Origin: Rhodocyclaceae bacterium UBA5602
Lineage (GTDB): Bacteria; Pseudomonadota; Gammaproteobacteria; Burkholderiales; Rhodocyclaceae
NCBI GenBank assembly: GCA_002424865.1
Contig: DILC01000007.1
Span: 1-34,628 of the forward strand
Direction of reading: 5' to 3'
Length of the DNA: 34,628 bases
Position 1 is the first letter of the stretch, and each line of letters starts with the position of its first letter. Shown one piece after another: positions 6,288 to 15,026 of this stretch. The notes below the pieces were generated by a model. That model was not told the DNA's origin. It did no database searches and saw only the letters and a list, made by a program, of their open reading frames with translations. The position numbers were made by a program, and so were the translations under genes.

Positions 6288-8294
6288 TCAGCTCACTGTT
6301 GAAATCCCATAACTCTTAACCTTTTGATAGAGGGTGCTACGAGCTATACCAAGTAAACGTGCAGCTTTAAGCATATTCCATTGGGTCTGCATAAGTGCTA
6401 TTACGATCGCCTCTCTTTCGACTGAACGAAGATTGCCCCCAGTCTCCATCTCGGAGATACATCCCCCTTTTGCCCCCCTTGTCTCGCGGATAAATTCATG
6501 AGGAAAATCGTCAGACCCCAGCACGTCACTGTCACTTAAATGAAACATGCTTTCAAGCAAATTCCTCATTTCACGAACATTGCCTGGCCAAGAATAAGCC
6601 CTCAATACTTCAATCAACTCATCATCAAGGCGCTTTTTCCGTCCACCATACTGGCGAAACAATAATTCCAAAAAATGTTCAGCCAGCGGTACGATATCAT
6701 TCGTACGCGCACGCAAGGGAGGAATCGTGAGAGATGCCAACGCAATGCGATAATACAAATCTTCGCGGAAGCGCCCTTCCGCAATATCTGTGCGCAGATC
6801 CCGATGTGTCGCCGAAAGTATTCGTACAGACACTTTCCGTTCCCGACTTTCGCCTACGCGAATAACATTGCCATCCTGCAAAACACGCAGAAGATGAGTC
6901 TGAATATCAGCTGGGAGTTCGCCAATCTCATCCAGAAACAATGTTCCTCCGTTAGCCTCCTCAAACTTTCCGGCGCGCCCCCCTCGCCTCGCCCCAGTAA
7001 ATGAACCATCCGCATAGCCAAACAACTCGCTTGCAACGAGATCCTTGGCCAATGCGCCGCAGTTGACTGGGATAAATGGCCCGTCACCCACGCCAGAGGC
7101 CTCGTGGATTGCATGAGCAAACTCTTCCTTGCCAACCCCTGTCTCACCCAATATCAATATAGGACATTTAGCCACTGCAAGACGCTTTGCTCGGTCAATG
7201 GCAGCACACATTACCTCACTCCGCCTGACAATCCTGTCAAACGCATGATTGACAACTGTACGAATAGCTCCTTGATTTAAAGATGTATCAGCAGACCGAG
7301 CCAGCACGCTCCTAGTAGATGAAACCTGATGCGGGATGACAATGATCATGCCTAACTTCTTGCCATTGACCACAACAGGTTGAATCCAGTCTTCGGATAT
7401 CCACTGTAAGCTTGAGGCTCCAAGAGAACTCGTCGCCCCCATTTCCCCTAGCCGATTACCTCGCGTAATGTCCACCTTGATACCCCGACTACGAAGTATC
7501 TCTTGGGCATTCTGATTGACACTAATCACGCATCCTCGGTTGTCAAGAATAATCAATCCATCGCTCTTCCAATGAGAAGCCTTCTCACTGCACAATTGGA
7601 GAAGCACAATCCGGTCATGCGCCTCCCACCCTGCAAGCGTCGCCTCAATCTGGCTACTAATCGATATGGCCAGCGCCAGACTATGCACATTGAGTGTCTT
7701 GTCAAATCCAGAAACATCTACCGCACCAAGTATGTCTGTATTGTGCTGGCCTCGAATCAATGCTGCTGAACATGTCCATTCTCGCAGTCCCTCGCAGTAG
7801 TGTTCGAGGGCATGAATCTGCACAGGCCCCCCCGTCGCGAGTGCTGTGCCGATTGCGTTAGTACCACGCTGCTGCTCGCCCCAGCAAGCACCAGGATAAA
7901 CATAGCTTTCAACACGGCTTTTATTGATCGCCTTGTCACCGTACGACTCAAGAATAACTCCCTGGGAGTCGGTAACCATCAGGACACTCTTGGATTCTCT
8001 TAATGTGGAACTCAACGTCTTGGAGACCTCAAACGCCGCCCGCAACAAATTGCTATGCTTATCGTGCAACCTCTCGAGATCCAGGTCTGCCATTGAGAGC
8101 GGCGCACCGTTCCCTTCGGGCAAAACCTGTGCTTCGCGACAACGTTTCCAGGATTTAAGAACAACATCGCGAACCAGCGGCTTACTGACATCACCGCGCA
8201 CCATGAAATCCTCCCAAGCAGATGTAACATCGCGAGAAAATCTCGACCCGGGAGACCTCGAACCAAGAGCAAATACAGATGTATTTCCTTTCAC
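6288..8294 (-). CDS. Sigma-54-dependent transcriptional activator, AcoR-like (GAF / AAA+ / Fis-HTH)
   Basis: The 668-residue protein starts at GTG with an excellent AGGAGG site 7 bases upstream. Its N-terminal half has a GAF-type sensory region ('VLMVTDSQGVILESYGD', 'GACWGEQQRGTNAIGTAL', 'CSAALIRG') followed by a PAS-like stretch ('GLIILDNRGCVISVNQNAQEIL'). The AAA+ core has Walker A GETGVGKEE (about residue 381), the sigma-54 contact loop as GSFTGA rather than GAFTGA (about 428), and Walker B GGTLFLDEIGE (about 446). The C-terminus is a Fis-type helix-turn-helix ('MLKAARLLGIARSTLYQKV'). By family it senses a small metabolite through the GAF domain and drives RpoN promoters from distant enhancers. 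The two -24/-12 elements and paired 41-bp motifs beside it are its likely targets. It is transcribed in the same direction as the genes it probably controls. Confidence 0.92.
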   Translation of the reverse strand: MKGNTSVFALGSRSPGSRFSRDVTSAWEDFMVRGDVSKPLVRDVVLKSWKRCREAQVLPEGNGAPLSMADLDLERLHDKHSNLLRAAFEVSKTLSSTLRESKSVLMVTDSQGVILESYGDKAINKSRVESYVYPGACWGEQQRGTNAIGTALATGGPVQIHALEHYCEGLREWTCSAALIRGQHNTDILGAVDVSGFDKTLNVHSLALAISISSQIEATLAGWEAHDRIVLLQLCSEKASHWKSDGLIILDNRGCVISVNQNAQEILRSRGIKVDITRGNRLGEMGATSSLGASSLQWISEDWIQPVVVNGKKLGMIIVIPHQVSSTRSVLARSADTSLNQGAIRTVVNHAFDRIVRRSEVMCAAIDRAKRLAVAKCPILILGETGVGKEEFAHAIHEASGVGDGPFIPVNCGALAKDLVASELFGYADGSFTGARRGGRAGKFEEANGGTLFLDEIGELPADIQTHLLRVLQDGNVIRVGESRERKVSVRILSATHRDLRTDIAEGRFREDLYYRIALASLTIPPLRARTNDIVPLAEHFLELLFRQYGGRKKRLDDELIEVLRAYSWPGNVREMRNLLESMFHLSDSDVLGSDDFPHEFIRETRGAKGGCISEMETGGNLRSVEREAIVIALMQTQWNMLKAARLLGIARSTLYQKVKSYGISTVS

Positions 8295-8562
8295 GCCTTC
8301 TCCTCCTCACTTTGTAGGATGTAGTGCAATTTTTTATAATTTTGGCAAAACGAGCTTTCGAAAAAATATCATTCAAAAACATCGTCAAGCTGATCATGCC
8401 TCCTCAATTGCCCCCCTTTCAATTTTCAAATCTTTTTTAAGATATATAGGAAAGGGGTTTTCCATGGTATCAGATTTTCTTATCACACAGATTGCCCAAC
8501 CGTACAATGGGCATCCCCAATCAGCGTAACGTCTGCGCAAAATTTATAGCCCCAAAACCACA

Positions 8563-9825
8563 ATGCCGCTCTTAGATCCCACCTATGAAACCTTGCAAGC
8601 CTTTGCGACCAGTTTGGGCATTGGCTTGCTGATTGGCCTTGAGCGGGAACGTCAACCGAATATCAAAGCGGGTCTGCGCACTTTTGCGCTGGTCGGCCTG
8701 TTAGGCTGCCTTACTGCACTGCTCGCCCAAACCACAGCAAGCCCCTGGCTGCTGGCGGCCGGATTGCTGAGTATTGCCATCATGATGATTACCTCATTTG
8801 CCACCGATCCACTGGACAGCGGCGACCCTGGCACTACCTCCGTTGTCGCCCTCATGGTCTGCTATGCCCTAGGCGCGATTGTCTGGTATGGCCACGCCTC
8901 ACTAGCCGTCATGCTGGGCATTGCCACCACCGCCTTGTTGTACTTCAAGCATCAGCTGCATGACATCACCCAACGGCTCACGCACACCGACATTTTGTCC
9001 GTCCTGCAGTTTGGCGTCTTATCCCTCGTCATTCTGCCCATCCTGCCCAACCAGTCCTTTGGCCCTTATCTCGCGCTTAACCCACATCACATCTGGTGGA
9101 TGGTGGTGCTGATTTCAGGCGTCTCACTCGCCGGCTACACGGCCTTGCGCCTGATAGGTACGCACCATGGCGCAACGCTGCTGGGCCTGTTTGGCGGCTT
9201 GGTTTCATCTACCGCGACCACCGTTATTTTCTCTCGGCATGCCAGACAAAATGCCGCCTTGGTGCCCGTCGCCCGCATGATCGTGCTCTTGGCCTCCATG
9301 GTCGTGATCGTGCGCCTTAACTTTGTCGCCGCCCTGATCGCCCCCTCCCTCTGGCTGCCACTGGCAAAAGTGTTGGGCTCCGGCTTGTTGGTAGGTATCA
9401 TCGTCGCCTTGTGGTCAAGGTATCAACAACGCCAAACCAATGGCAAAAACTTGCCCATGCCTAACATCGCCAACCCGACGGAGCTTAAAACCGCCATCAC
9501 CTTTGGCGCCATGTATGCCCTGATCCTGGTACTTTCCGCATGGCTCAAAGACATTGCCGGTAGCCAAGGCTTGTATTTCCTCGCGCTCGCCTCAGGGCTC
9601 ACCGACGTCGATGCCATTACCCTCTCCGCATTGCGCATGCTCAACGCCAATAGCATTACCCAGACGCAGGCAATAACAACCATCACACTGGCCTTGCTTG
9701 CCAACATGGCCTTCAAATGCGGTCTCATCATCGTTCTGGGTGGTCGCGAGCTCGCCCGCCACACCCTGCCGGGCATGCTGGCCATTGCAGCAGGAGTTGG
9801 TGGTGGATTGATGTTCATTTTTTAA
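8563..9825 (+). CDS. MgtC/SapB-family membrane protein with DUF4010 domain
   Basis: The 420-residue polytopic membrane protein begins with the MgtC signature 'SLGIGLLIGLERERQ', followed by 'GLRTFALVGLLGCLTALLAQ'. A long C-terminal DUF4010 half contains 'GLFGGLVSSTATTVIFSRHAR' and 'ALASGLTDVDAITLSALRM'. I count about 12 hydrophobic segments. MgtC-like proteins are inner-membrane regulators of ion or ATP homeostasis, while the DUF4010 fusion is of unknown role. The ribosome site before the ATG is weak. The gene is divergent from the sigma-54 activator across a 268-bp gap and is followed by mfd. It marks the return to the GC-rich chromosomal background. Confidence 0.85.
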   Translation: MPLLDPTYETLQAFATSLGIGLLIGLERERQPNIKAGLRTFALVGLLGCLTALLAQTTASPWLLAAGLLSIAIMMITSFATDPLDSGDPGTTSVVALMVCYALGAIVWYGHASLAVMLGIATTALLYFKHQLHDITQRLTHTDILSVLQFGVLSLVILPILPNQSFGPYLALNPHHIWWMVVLISGVSLAGYTALRLIGTHHGATLLGLFGGLVSSTATTVIFSRHARQNAALVPVARMIVLLASMVVIVRLNFVAALIAPSLWLPLAKVLGSGLLVGIIVALWSRYQQRQTNGKNLPMPNIANPTELKTAITFGAMYALILVLSAWLKDIAGSQGLYFLALASGLTDVDAITLSALRMLNANSITQTQAITTITLALLANMAFKCGLIIVLGGRELARHTLPGMLAIAAGVGGGLMFIF

Positions 9826-9951
9826 GGCAAAAAAAATCCGCCAAAAAAACCAACCGCGCACAGGAAATTACGCGACCGAGTCCCCTGCCCTGGCACGCTT
9901 AGCTTGATGACGTGCTTGTTGGCCGCTCATCCGGGCATTATCTCCGCTGCG

Positions 9952-9957
9952 TATAAT
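9952..9957 (+). promoter_or_regulatory. Possible -10 box upstream of mfd
   Basis: A perfect TATAAT lies 71 bases before the mfd start. The -35 region about 17 bases upstream is poor, so the assignment rests on the -10 alone. Confidence 0.3.
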
Positions 9958-10027
9958 CTCGCCCCGCGCTGAATTTCCCTATCCTGCAGCCTCTTTTGCA
10001 GCTTGCCTTACGCCCGATGGTCTTCCC

Positions 10028-13000
10028 GTGAATCCTTTACTGTCCCTACCCTCCCAGCCCAAGCCGGGGCAACGTCTCGACTTACCGCCCCTGCCCGCCT
10101 CCATAGATGCCCTGGCCATTGCGCAATTAGCCAAGCCCGGCCAGCTGCTCACGGTCATTGCCGCAAGCCCTCTGGAAGCACAGCGTTTGGCAGAAGAAAT
10201 CGCCTGGTTCCACCCCCAGTTGCGCACCCATTTATTGCCGGACTGGGAAACATTGCCCTATGATCATTTCTCGCCGCATCAGGATTTGGTCTCTGAACGT
10301 TTAGCCACCTTGCATGCGGTGGCGCGCAACGAATGCGATGTACTGATCACCGCCGCTTCCACCGCGGTCACGCGCCTGTCCCCGCCTTCGTTTTTAGCCG
10401 GACATACCTTTTTCATGAAAAAAGGCGACCGTCTGGATATCGAAAAACTGCGCGCCCAGCTCACCCTGGCCGGTTATGCGCATGTCACGCAAGTGGTCGC
10501 TGCTGGCGAATACAGCGTGCGCGGCGGGCTGATTGACCTTTTCCCCATGGGTACACCTTTGCCCTATCGCATCGAATTGTTCGACGATGAGATTGAAACT
10601 CTGCGCAGCTTTGACGTGGATACGCAACGCACGCTCTATCCCGTGCCGGAAATTCGCCTGTTGCCCGCCCGCGAATTCCCCGCTGGAGACGCTGGGCGCG
10701 TGACCTTCCGGCAGCGTTTCCGCGAAAGCTTTGAGGGTGATGCTTCGCGCATCAGCTTGTACAAAGATGTCTCCAACGGCATTCTGCCCGCAGGCATTGA
10801 ATACTATCTACCGCTTTTTTTCAGCGGCACGGCAACGCTGTTTGACTACCTGCCCAATGACGCCAAGCTGCTGCTGCATGGGAACGTCAGCGGGGCGATT
10901 GCCGATTTCTGGGCAGACACCACCAACCGCTACAAAATGCTGGGCGGTGACCGCAGCCGTCCCGTGTTGCCGCCGCAAGCCTTGTTTTTACGCGATGAGG
11001 AGTTTTTCACCGCCGCCAACCGCTGGCCACAATGGACACTCAAGACTGAAAAAGTTCCCGCAGGCGAACCGAAGGCAGTGCAGAGCACGCACTGCGCTGG
11101 CGCTGGTGGGACGGCGGCCAGGACAGCAACCAATACGCCGATCAATACGTCATCAAACACCCCTCACGCGCTACCGCCCTTAGCGGTCGAGCGCAAAGCC
11201 GACGATCCGCTCGCCAACCTGCGCCAGTTTCTTGCCAGCGCACCACGCCGCGTGCTGTTGCTGGCTGAATCCCCAGGCCGACGCGAAACCCTGCACGATT
11301 ACCTTGTCACCCATCAGCTGAGTTCCAGCACTTGCGCTGACTTTGCCGAATTCCTGTTGAGCCATCAGCCGCTCACGCTGTGTGCAGGGCCGCTCTCCGG
11401 CGGCTTTTTGCTCAATGACATCGCGATCATCACCGAGAACGAGTTGTATGCCGCCACCGCCCGGCCGCGCACGCGTCGGGGCGACACCCGGCGTGCGAAT
11501 CTGGAAGGCTGGCTGCGCGATCTCTCTGAACTCAGCATTGGCGACCCGGTAGTGCATGAGCAACATGGTGTCGGCCGCTACCTGGGCCTCGTGCACATGG
11601 ATTTGGGCGAAGGCAATACTGAGTTTTTGCATCTGGAATACGCAGGGGATGCCAAGCTCTACGTGCCCGTTGCGCAACTGCATGTGCTTACCCGCTACAG
11701 CGGCGCGGACCCGGAAGCGGTCCATCTGCACACGCTAGGCTCAGGCCAGTGGGAAAAGGCCAAGAAAAAAGCCGCTGAACAAGTGCATGACACCGCCGTT
11801 GAACTGCTGCACCTGTATGCCCAGCGCGCCGCGCGCGAGGGGCATCGCTTTGCCTTTAACGAACACGACATGGAAGCCTTTGCCGACGGCTTTGGCTTTG
11901 AAGAAACCCCCGATCAGCTCGCCGCCATTAAGGCTGTGATCAACGACATGACATCCGGCAAACCGATGGACCGGTTAGTGTGCGGCGACGTCGGCTTTGG
12001 CAAAACGGAAGTCGCGATGCGTGCGGCGTTTGTTGCGGTATCGGACGGCAAGCAAGTGGCCGTACTCTGCCCCACCACGCTGCTCGCCGAACAGCATTAT
12101 CAAAACTTTGCCGACCGCTTTGCCAATTTGCCGGTGAAAGTAGCAGAAATATCCCGCTTCAAAAATGCCAAGGAACAAGCCGAAGCGATTGAGCTCCTCG
12201 GCCAGGGCAAGGTGGATATTCTGATTGGCACACACCGCTTGCTGCAAAAAGACGTGGATTTCGCGCGTCTTGGGCTCATCATTATTGACGAGGAGCACCG
12301 CTTTGGCGTGCGCCAAAAAGAAGCCCTGAAAGCCTTGCGCGCGCAAGTGGATGTCTTGACCCTCACGGCCACGCCGATTCCGCGCACGCTGGGTTTATCG
12401 CTTGATGGCCTGCGGGATTTTTCGGTCATTGCCACCCCGCCGCAAAAACGGTTGGCGATCAAAACCTTTGTCAGCAAGTGGTCGACCGGGCAGATTCGCG
12501 AGGCCTGTTTGCGCGAATTCAAGCGTGGCGGCCAGGTGTATTTTTTGCATAACGAAGTCGACACCATCGAGAACATGAGGGAGCGCCTGCAAACGCTGGT
12601 ACCCGAAGCGCGCATTGTGATTGGCCATGGCCAGCTACCGGAGCGCGAGCTGGAACGCGTGATGCGTGAATTCACCCAGCAAAAACACAACATCCTGCTG
12701 TGCTCCACAATTATCGAAACCGGCATTGACAACCCGCATGCCAACACCATCATCATCAATCGTGCGGACAAATTTGGCTTGGCGCAGTTGCATCAGTTGC
12801 GCGGCCGCGTCGGCCGCTCGCACCATCAGGCTTATGCGTATCTGCTCACCCACGAAGACGCCAAACCCAGCAAGCAAGCGCAACGGCGGCTGGATGCGAT
12901 TTGCGCGATGGAAGAGCTCGGCTCGGGCTTTTTTCTCGCCATGCACGACCTGGAAATCCGCGGCGCGGGTGAAGTGCTGGGCGAGAACCAAAGCGGCGAG

Positions 13001-13534
13001 ATCCATGAGATTGGCTTTGCCATGTACACCCGCATGCTCAATGCCGCGGTAGCCGCGTTAAAAGCAGGCAAGGACATCCCCGATTTGACGATGCCGCTGC
13101 AACTCACCGCGGAAATCAATTTGCATATCCCGGCGCTGTTGACAGAAGGCTACTGCCCGGATGTGCATGAGCGGCTGATGCTCTACAAACGTCTGGCCAA
13201 TTGCGAAAACGAGGATGAACTGCGCCTGCTGCAAGAAGAACTCATCGACCGTTATGGCGCGCTGCCGGACCAGACGCTCGCGCTCATTGAGACACATCGC
13301 ATCCGCTTGATTGCCCGCACCCTGGGCATTACCAAGGTGGATGCAGGACGCGCCGCGATACAATTGCAATTCATGCCTAACCCGCCGGTTGATCAGATCA
13401 AGATTATCCAACTCATCCAAAAAGAGCGCACCATCAAGCTCGCAGGCCCCGATAAATTATTATGGCAAAAAAACACGGCCACCCTGCAAGAGCGCCTATC
13501 TGCCCTGCGTGATTTATTCTCCCGTCTGAATTGA
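10028..13534 (+). CDS. mfd: Transcription-repair coupling factor Mfd
   Basis: The 1168-residue protein starts at GTG. Mfd removes RNA polymerase stalled at DNA lesions and recruits UvrA. In order it has the UvrB-like N-terminal module (residues 1-340), the RNAP-interaction domain opening 'IGDPVVHEQHGVGRYLGL' (about 504) and RecG-like translocase motifs. These are Walker A GDVGFGKTE (about 654), DEEH (about 753), the ATPIPRTL motif and GRVGRSHHQAYAYLL (about 926). The UvrA-masking D7 domain is C-terminal. Length is slightly above the E. coli protein (1148). Part of the excess is a 23-residue insert (K342-A364) between the UvrB-like module and domain 3, encoded by the 70-bp repeat that also sits in mltB. 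All catalytic motifs are intact, so the insert appears tolerated. Confidence 0.97.
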   Translation: MNPLLSLPSQPKPGQRLDLPPLPASIDALAIAQLAKPGQLLTVIAASPLEAQRLAEEIAWFHPQLRTHLLPDWETLPYDHFSPHQDLVSERLATLHAVARNECDVLITAASTAVTRLSPPSFLAGHTFFMKKGDRLDIEKLRAQLTLAGYAHVTQVVAAGEYSVRGGLIDLFPMGTPLPYRIELFDDEIETLRSFDVDTQRTLYPVPEIRLLPAREFPAGDAGRVTFRQRFRESFEGDASRISLYKDVSNGILPAGIEYYLPLFFSGTATLFDYLPNDAKLLLHGNVSGAIADFWADTTNRYKMLGGDRSRPVLPPQALFLRDEEFFTAANRWPQWTLKTEKVPAGEPKAVQSTHCAGAGGTAARTATNTPINTSSNTPHALPPLAVERKADDPLANLRQFLASAPRRVLLLAESPGRRETLHDYLVTHQLSSSTCADFAEFLLSHQPLTLCAGPLSGGFLLNDIAIITENELYAATARPRTRRGDTRRANLEGWLRDLSELSIGDPVVHEQHGVGRYLGLVHMDLGEGNTEFLHLEYAGDAKLYVPVAQLHVLTRYSGADPEAVHLHTLGSGQWEKAKKKAAEQVHDTAVELLHLYAQRAAREGHRFAFNEHDMEAFADGFGFEETPDQLAAIKAVINDMTSGKPMDRLVCGDVGFGKTEVAMRAAFVAVSDGKQVAVLCPTTLLAEQHYQNFADRFANLPVKVAEISRFKNAKEQAEAIELLGQGKVDILIGTHRLLQKDVDFARLGLIIIDEEHRFGVRQKEALKALRAQVDVLTLTATPIPRTLGLSLDGLRDFSVIATPPQKRLAIKTFVSKWSTGQIREACLREFKRGGQVYFLHNEVDTIENMRERLQTLVPEARIVIGHGQLPERELERVMREFTQQKHNILLCSTIIETGIDNPHANTIIINRADKFGLAQLHQLRGRVGRSHHQAYAYLLTHEDAKPSKQAQRRLDAICAMEELGSGFFLAMHDLEIRGAGEVLGENQSGEIHEIGFAMYTRMLNAAVAALKAGKDIPDLTMPLQLTAEINLHIPALLTEGYCPDVHERLMLYKRLANCENEDELRLLQEELIDRYGALPDQTLALIETHRIRLIARTLGITKVDAGRAAIQLQFMPNPPVDQIKIIQLIQKERTIKLAGPDKLLWQKNTATLQERLSALRDLFSRLN
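11049..11118 (+). repeat. In-frame palindromic coding element, copy 1 (inside mfd)
   Basis: This 70-bp segment is identical to 34280-34349 at 65 of 70 positions with no gaps. It encodes K-V-P-A-G-E-P-K-x-V-Q-S and continues to A-G-A-G-x-T-A-A in the same frame in both genes. It is hairpin-like, with a perfect central 7-bp stem GCAGTGC/GCACTGC around AGAGCAC. The outer stem is imperfect and about 12 bp long, between GTTCCCGCAGGCG and CGCTGGTGGGAC. It lies at an interdomain linker of Mfd, where recalled E. coli Mfd has no equivalent residues. Confidence 0.85.
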
Positions 13535-13536
13535 CA

Positions 13537-13564
13537 TTTTCAAATCACCCTTTTCAAATCACCC
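13537..13564. repeat. 14-bp perfect tandem duplication
   Basis: TTTTCAAATCACCC occurs twice in direct tandem between the mfd stop and the DUF1015 start. It contains no stem-loop and probably arose by replication slippage. Confidence 0.8.
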
Positions 13565-13590
13565 AAGACCTGAATCGCTAAATTCATTCC

Positions 13591-14868
13591 ATGACCCCGC
13601 CTGCCACCCCGCCTGAATTGCCCCCAGCATCCACCCTGATTGCCCCTTTCCGTGGCCTGCGTCCCGCCCCCGGCCTTGCCGCAGAAGTAGCCGCGCCGCC
13701 TTACGATGTGTTATCCAGCGCCGAAGCGCGCGCACGGGCGCAAGGCAAGCCGTGGTCTTTTTTGCATATTTCCAAACCAGAGATTGACCTGCCACCCGAG
13801 ACCGATCCCTATTCCCCTACCGTGTATGCCATGGCAGCAGGCAACTTATCCAAAATGCTCGCCGCAGGCGTGCTGATGCAGGATGATGCGCACGGCTATT
13901 ACATCTACCGTTTAACCATGGGCGCGCATCGCCAGACGGGTCTTGTGGCAACGGCCAGTGTGGCGGCTTACGACAGCTGCCGGATCCGCAAACACGAACT
14001 CACCCGCCCGGAAAAAGAAGACGATCGCGTGCGCCAGATTGAAGCCCTGAATGCGCAAACCGGCCCCGTGCTGCTGGCTTACCCGGCATCAAAAATAGCG
14101 GATGAACTCATCGCAAATGCAGCCACGGGTGAGCCCGCAGCAGATGTCACAGCCGAGGATGGCATCCGCCATGAAATCTGGGCTGTGCGGGACGCGGCGA
14201 CTATCACGGCGATTACGCAGGCTTTTGAAGCGATGGCAGCCTTGTATATTGCCGACGGGCACCACCGCTCGGCCGCCGCCTCGCGCGTAGCCGCTGCTCG
14301 TCGCCAGCCGGGCTGTGCCTTGCCATCCGACTATTTCCTGACCGTGATTTTCCCGCATCATGAAATGAAAATCCTGGATTACAACCGCATCGTCACCGAT
14401 TTAAATGGCCTGGAAAAGTCGGCGCTGGTGACACGGCTCGGTGAAGCCTTCGCCGTCGCCACCAGCGCCAGCCGCGTGCACCCAACGCAGCCGGGCGAGT
14501 TTGGCATGTATCTGCCCAGCCAATGGCATCGGCTCACCATCAAGCCTGAACTCATCCCCGCAGACCCGGTGGCACAACTGGATGTCTCGCTGTTATCCGA
14601 CCATCTACTCGGCCCCATTTTGAACATTACTGACCTGCGCCGCGATAAGCGCATTGATTTTGTCGGCGGCATTCGGGGGCTGGCCGAGCTCGAAAAACGC
14701 GTCGATTCTGGCGAGATGGCCGCCGCGTTTACGCTCTACCCCACCAGCATGGCGCAACTCATGGCAGTGGCCGACAACAACCAGATCATGCCGCCCAAAT
14801 CCACCTGGTTTGAACCCAAGCTCGCCGATGGACTGGTGTCGCACATGCTCTCCGAACCAGCAAATTGA
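13591..14868 (+). CDS. DUF1015 family protein
   Basis: The 425-residue protein opens 'LIAPFRGLRPAPGLAAEVAAPPYDVLSSAEARA', the hallmark of DUF1015 (a typical start is 'PFrglRp....vaaPPYDVls'). It continues with 'FLHISKPEID', 'YYIYRLTMGAHRQTGLVA' and 'KHELTRPEKEDDRVRQIEALNAQTGPVLLAYP'. Further on come 'LYIADGHHRSAAASRV' and 'TVIFPHHEMKILDYNRIVTDLNGL'. The conserved DGHHR motif suggests a metal- or nucleotide-dependent activity, but the family has no settled function. The gene starts 56 bases after mfd and ends at a strong terminator. The segment around residues 274-280 (LEKSALV) is encoded by a 22-base stretch identical to one in moxR. Confidence 0.88.
   Translation: MTPPATPPELPPASTLIAPFRGLRPAPGLAAEVAAPPYDVLSSAEARARAQGKPWSFLHISKPEIDLPPETDPYSPTVYAMAAGNLSKMLAAGVLMQDDAHGYYIYRLTMGAHRQTGLVATASVAAYDSCRIRKHELTRPEKEDDRVRQIEALNAQTGPVLLAYPASKIADELIANAATGEPAADVTAEDGIRHEIWAVRDAATITAITQAFEAMAALYIADGHHRSAAASRVAAARRQPGCALPSDYFLTVIFPHHEMKILDYNRIVTDLNGLEKSALVTRLGEAFAVATSASRVHPTQPGEFGMYLPSQWHRLTIKPELIPADPVAQLDVSLLSDHLLGPILNITDLRRDKRIDFVGGIRGLAELEKRVDSGEMAAAFTLYPTSMAQLMAVADNNQIMPPKSTWFEPKLADGLVSHMLSEPAN
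14410..14431 (+). repeat. 22-base sequence shared with moxR (short form of the repeat family?)
   Basis: This stretch is identical to 30210-30231. Its core AAAAGTCGGCGCTGG is also found just after the Bax-inhibitor gene (22395-22409). It resembles the joined ends of the 70-bp element. It is read here in a different frame (LEKSALV) from moxR (TGKVGAG). Confidence 0.5.
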
Positions 14869-14881
14869 TAAAAAAAGCATA

Positions 14882-14925
14882 AAAAAAACGCTGGCCAAGC
14901 TTGAGAAAGCTTGCCAGCGTTTTTT
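14882..14925. terminator. Bidirectional rho-independent terminator
   Basis: An A-run is followed by ACGCTGGC, an AAGCTT/AAGCTT stem with a short GAGA loop, GCCAGCGT and then a T-run. It lies between convergent genes, after the DUF1015 stop and 102 bases beyond the TrpB2 stop, and can serve both. Confidence 0.9.
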
Positions 14926-15026
14926 ACCTGACCGTTTATCCAACCACCTGCTGAACTTCCAGACCCAAGCAAACTGAGCCAGCACCAGACTTCATGGTGG
15001 CTTCAAGGCAATCGCCCAATCGGCTT

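Noticed and set aside
12100..12771. 223-codon minus-strand frame inside mfd
   Set aside because: It is an antisense shadow of a clearly conserved helicase region; high GC codon usage makes long opposite frames common here.
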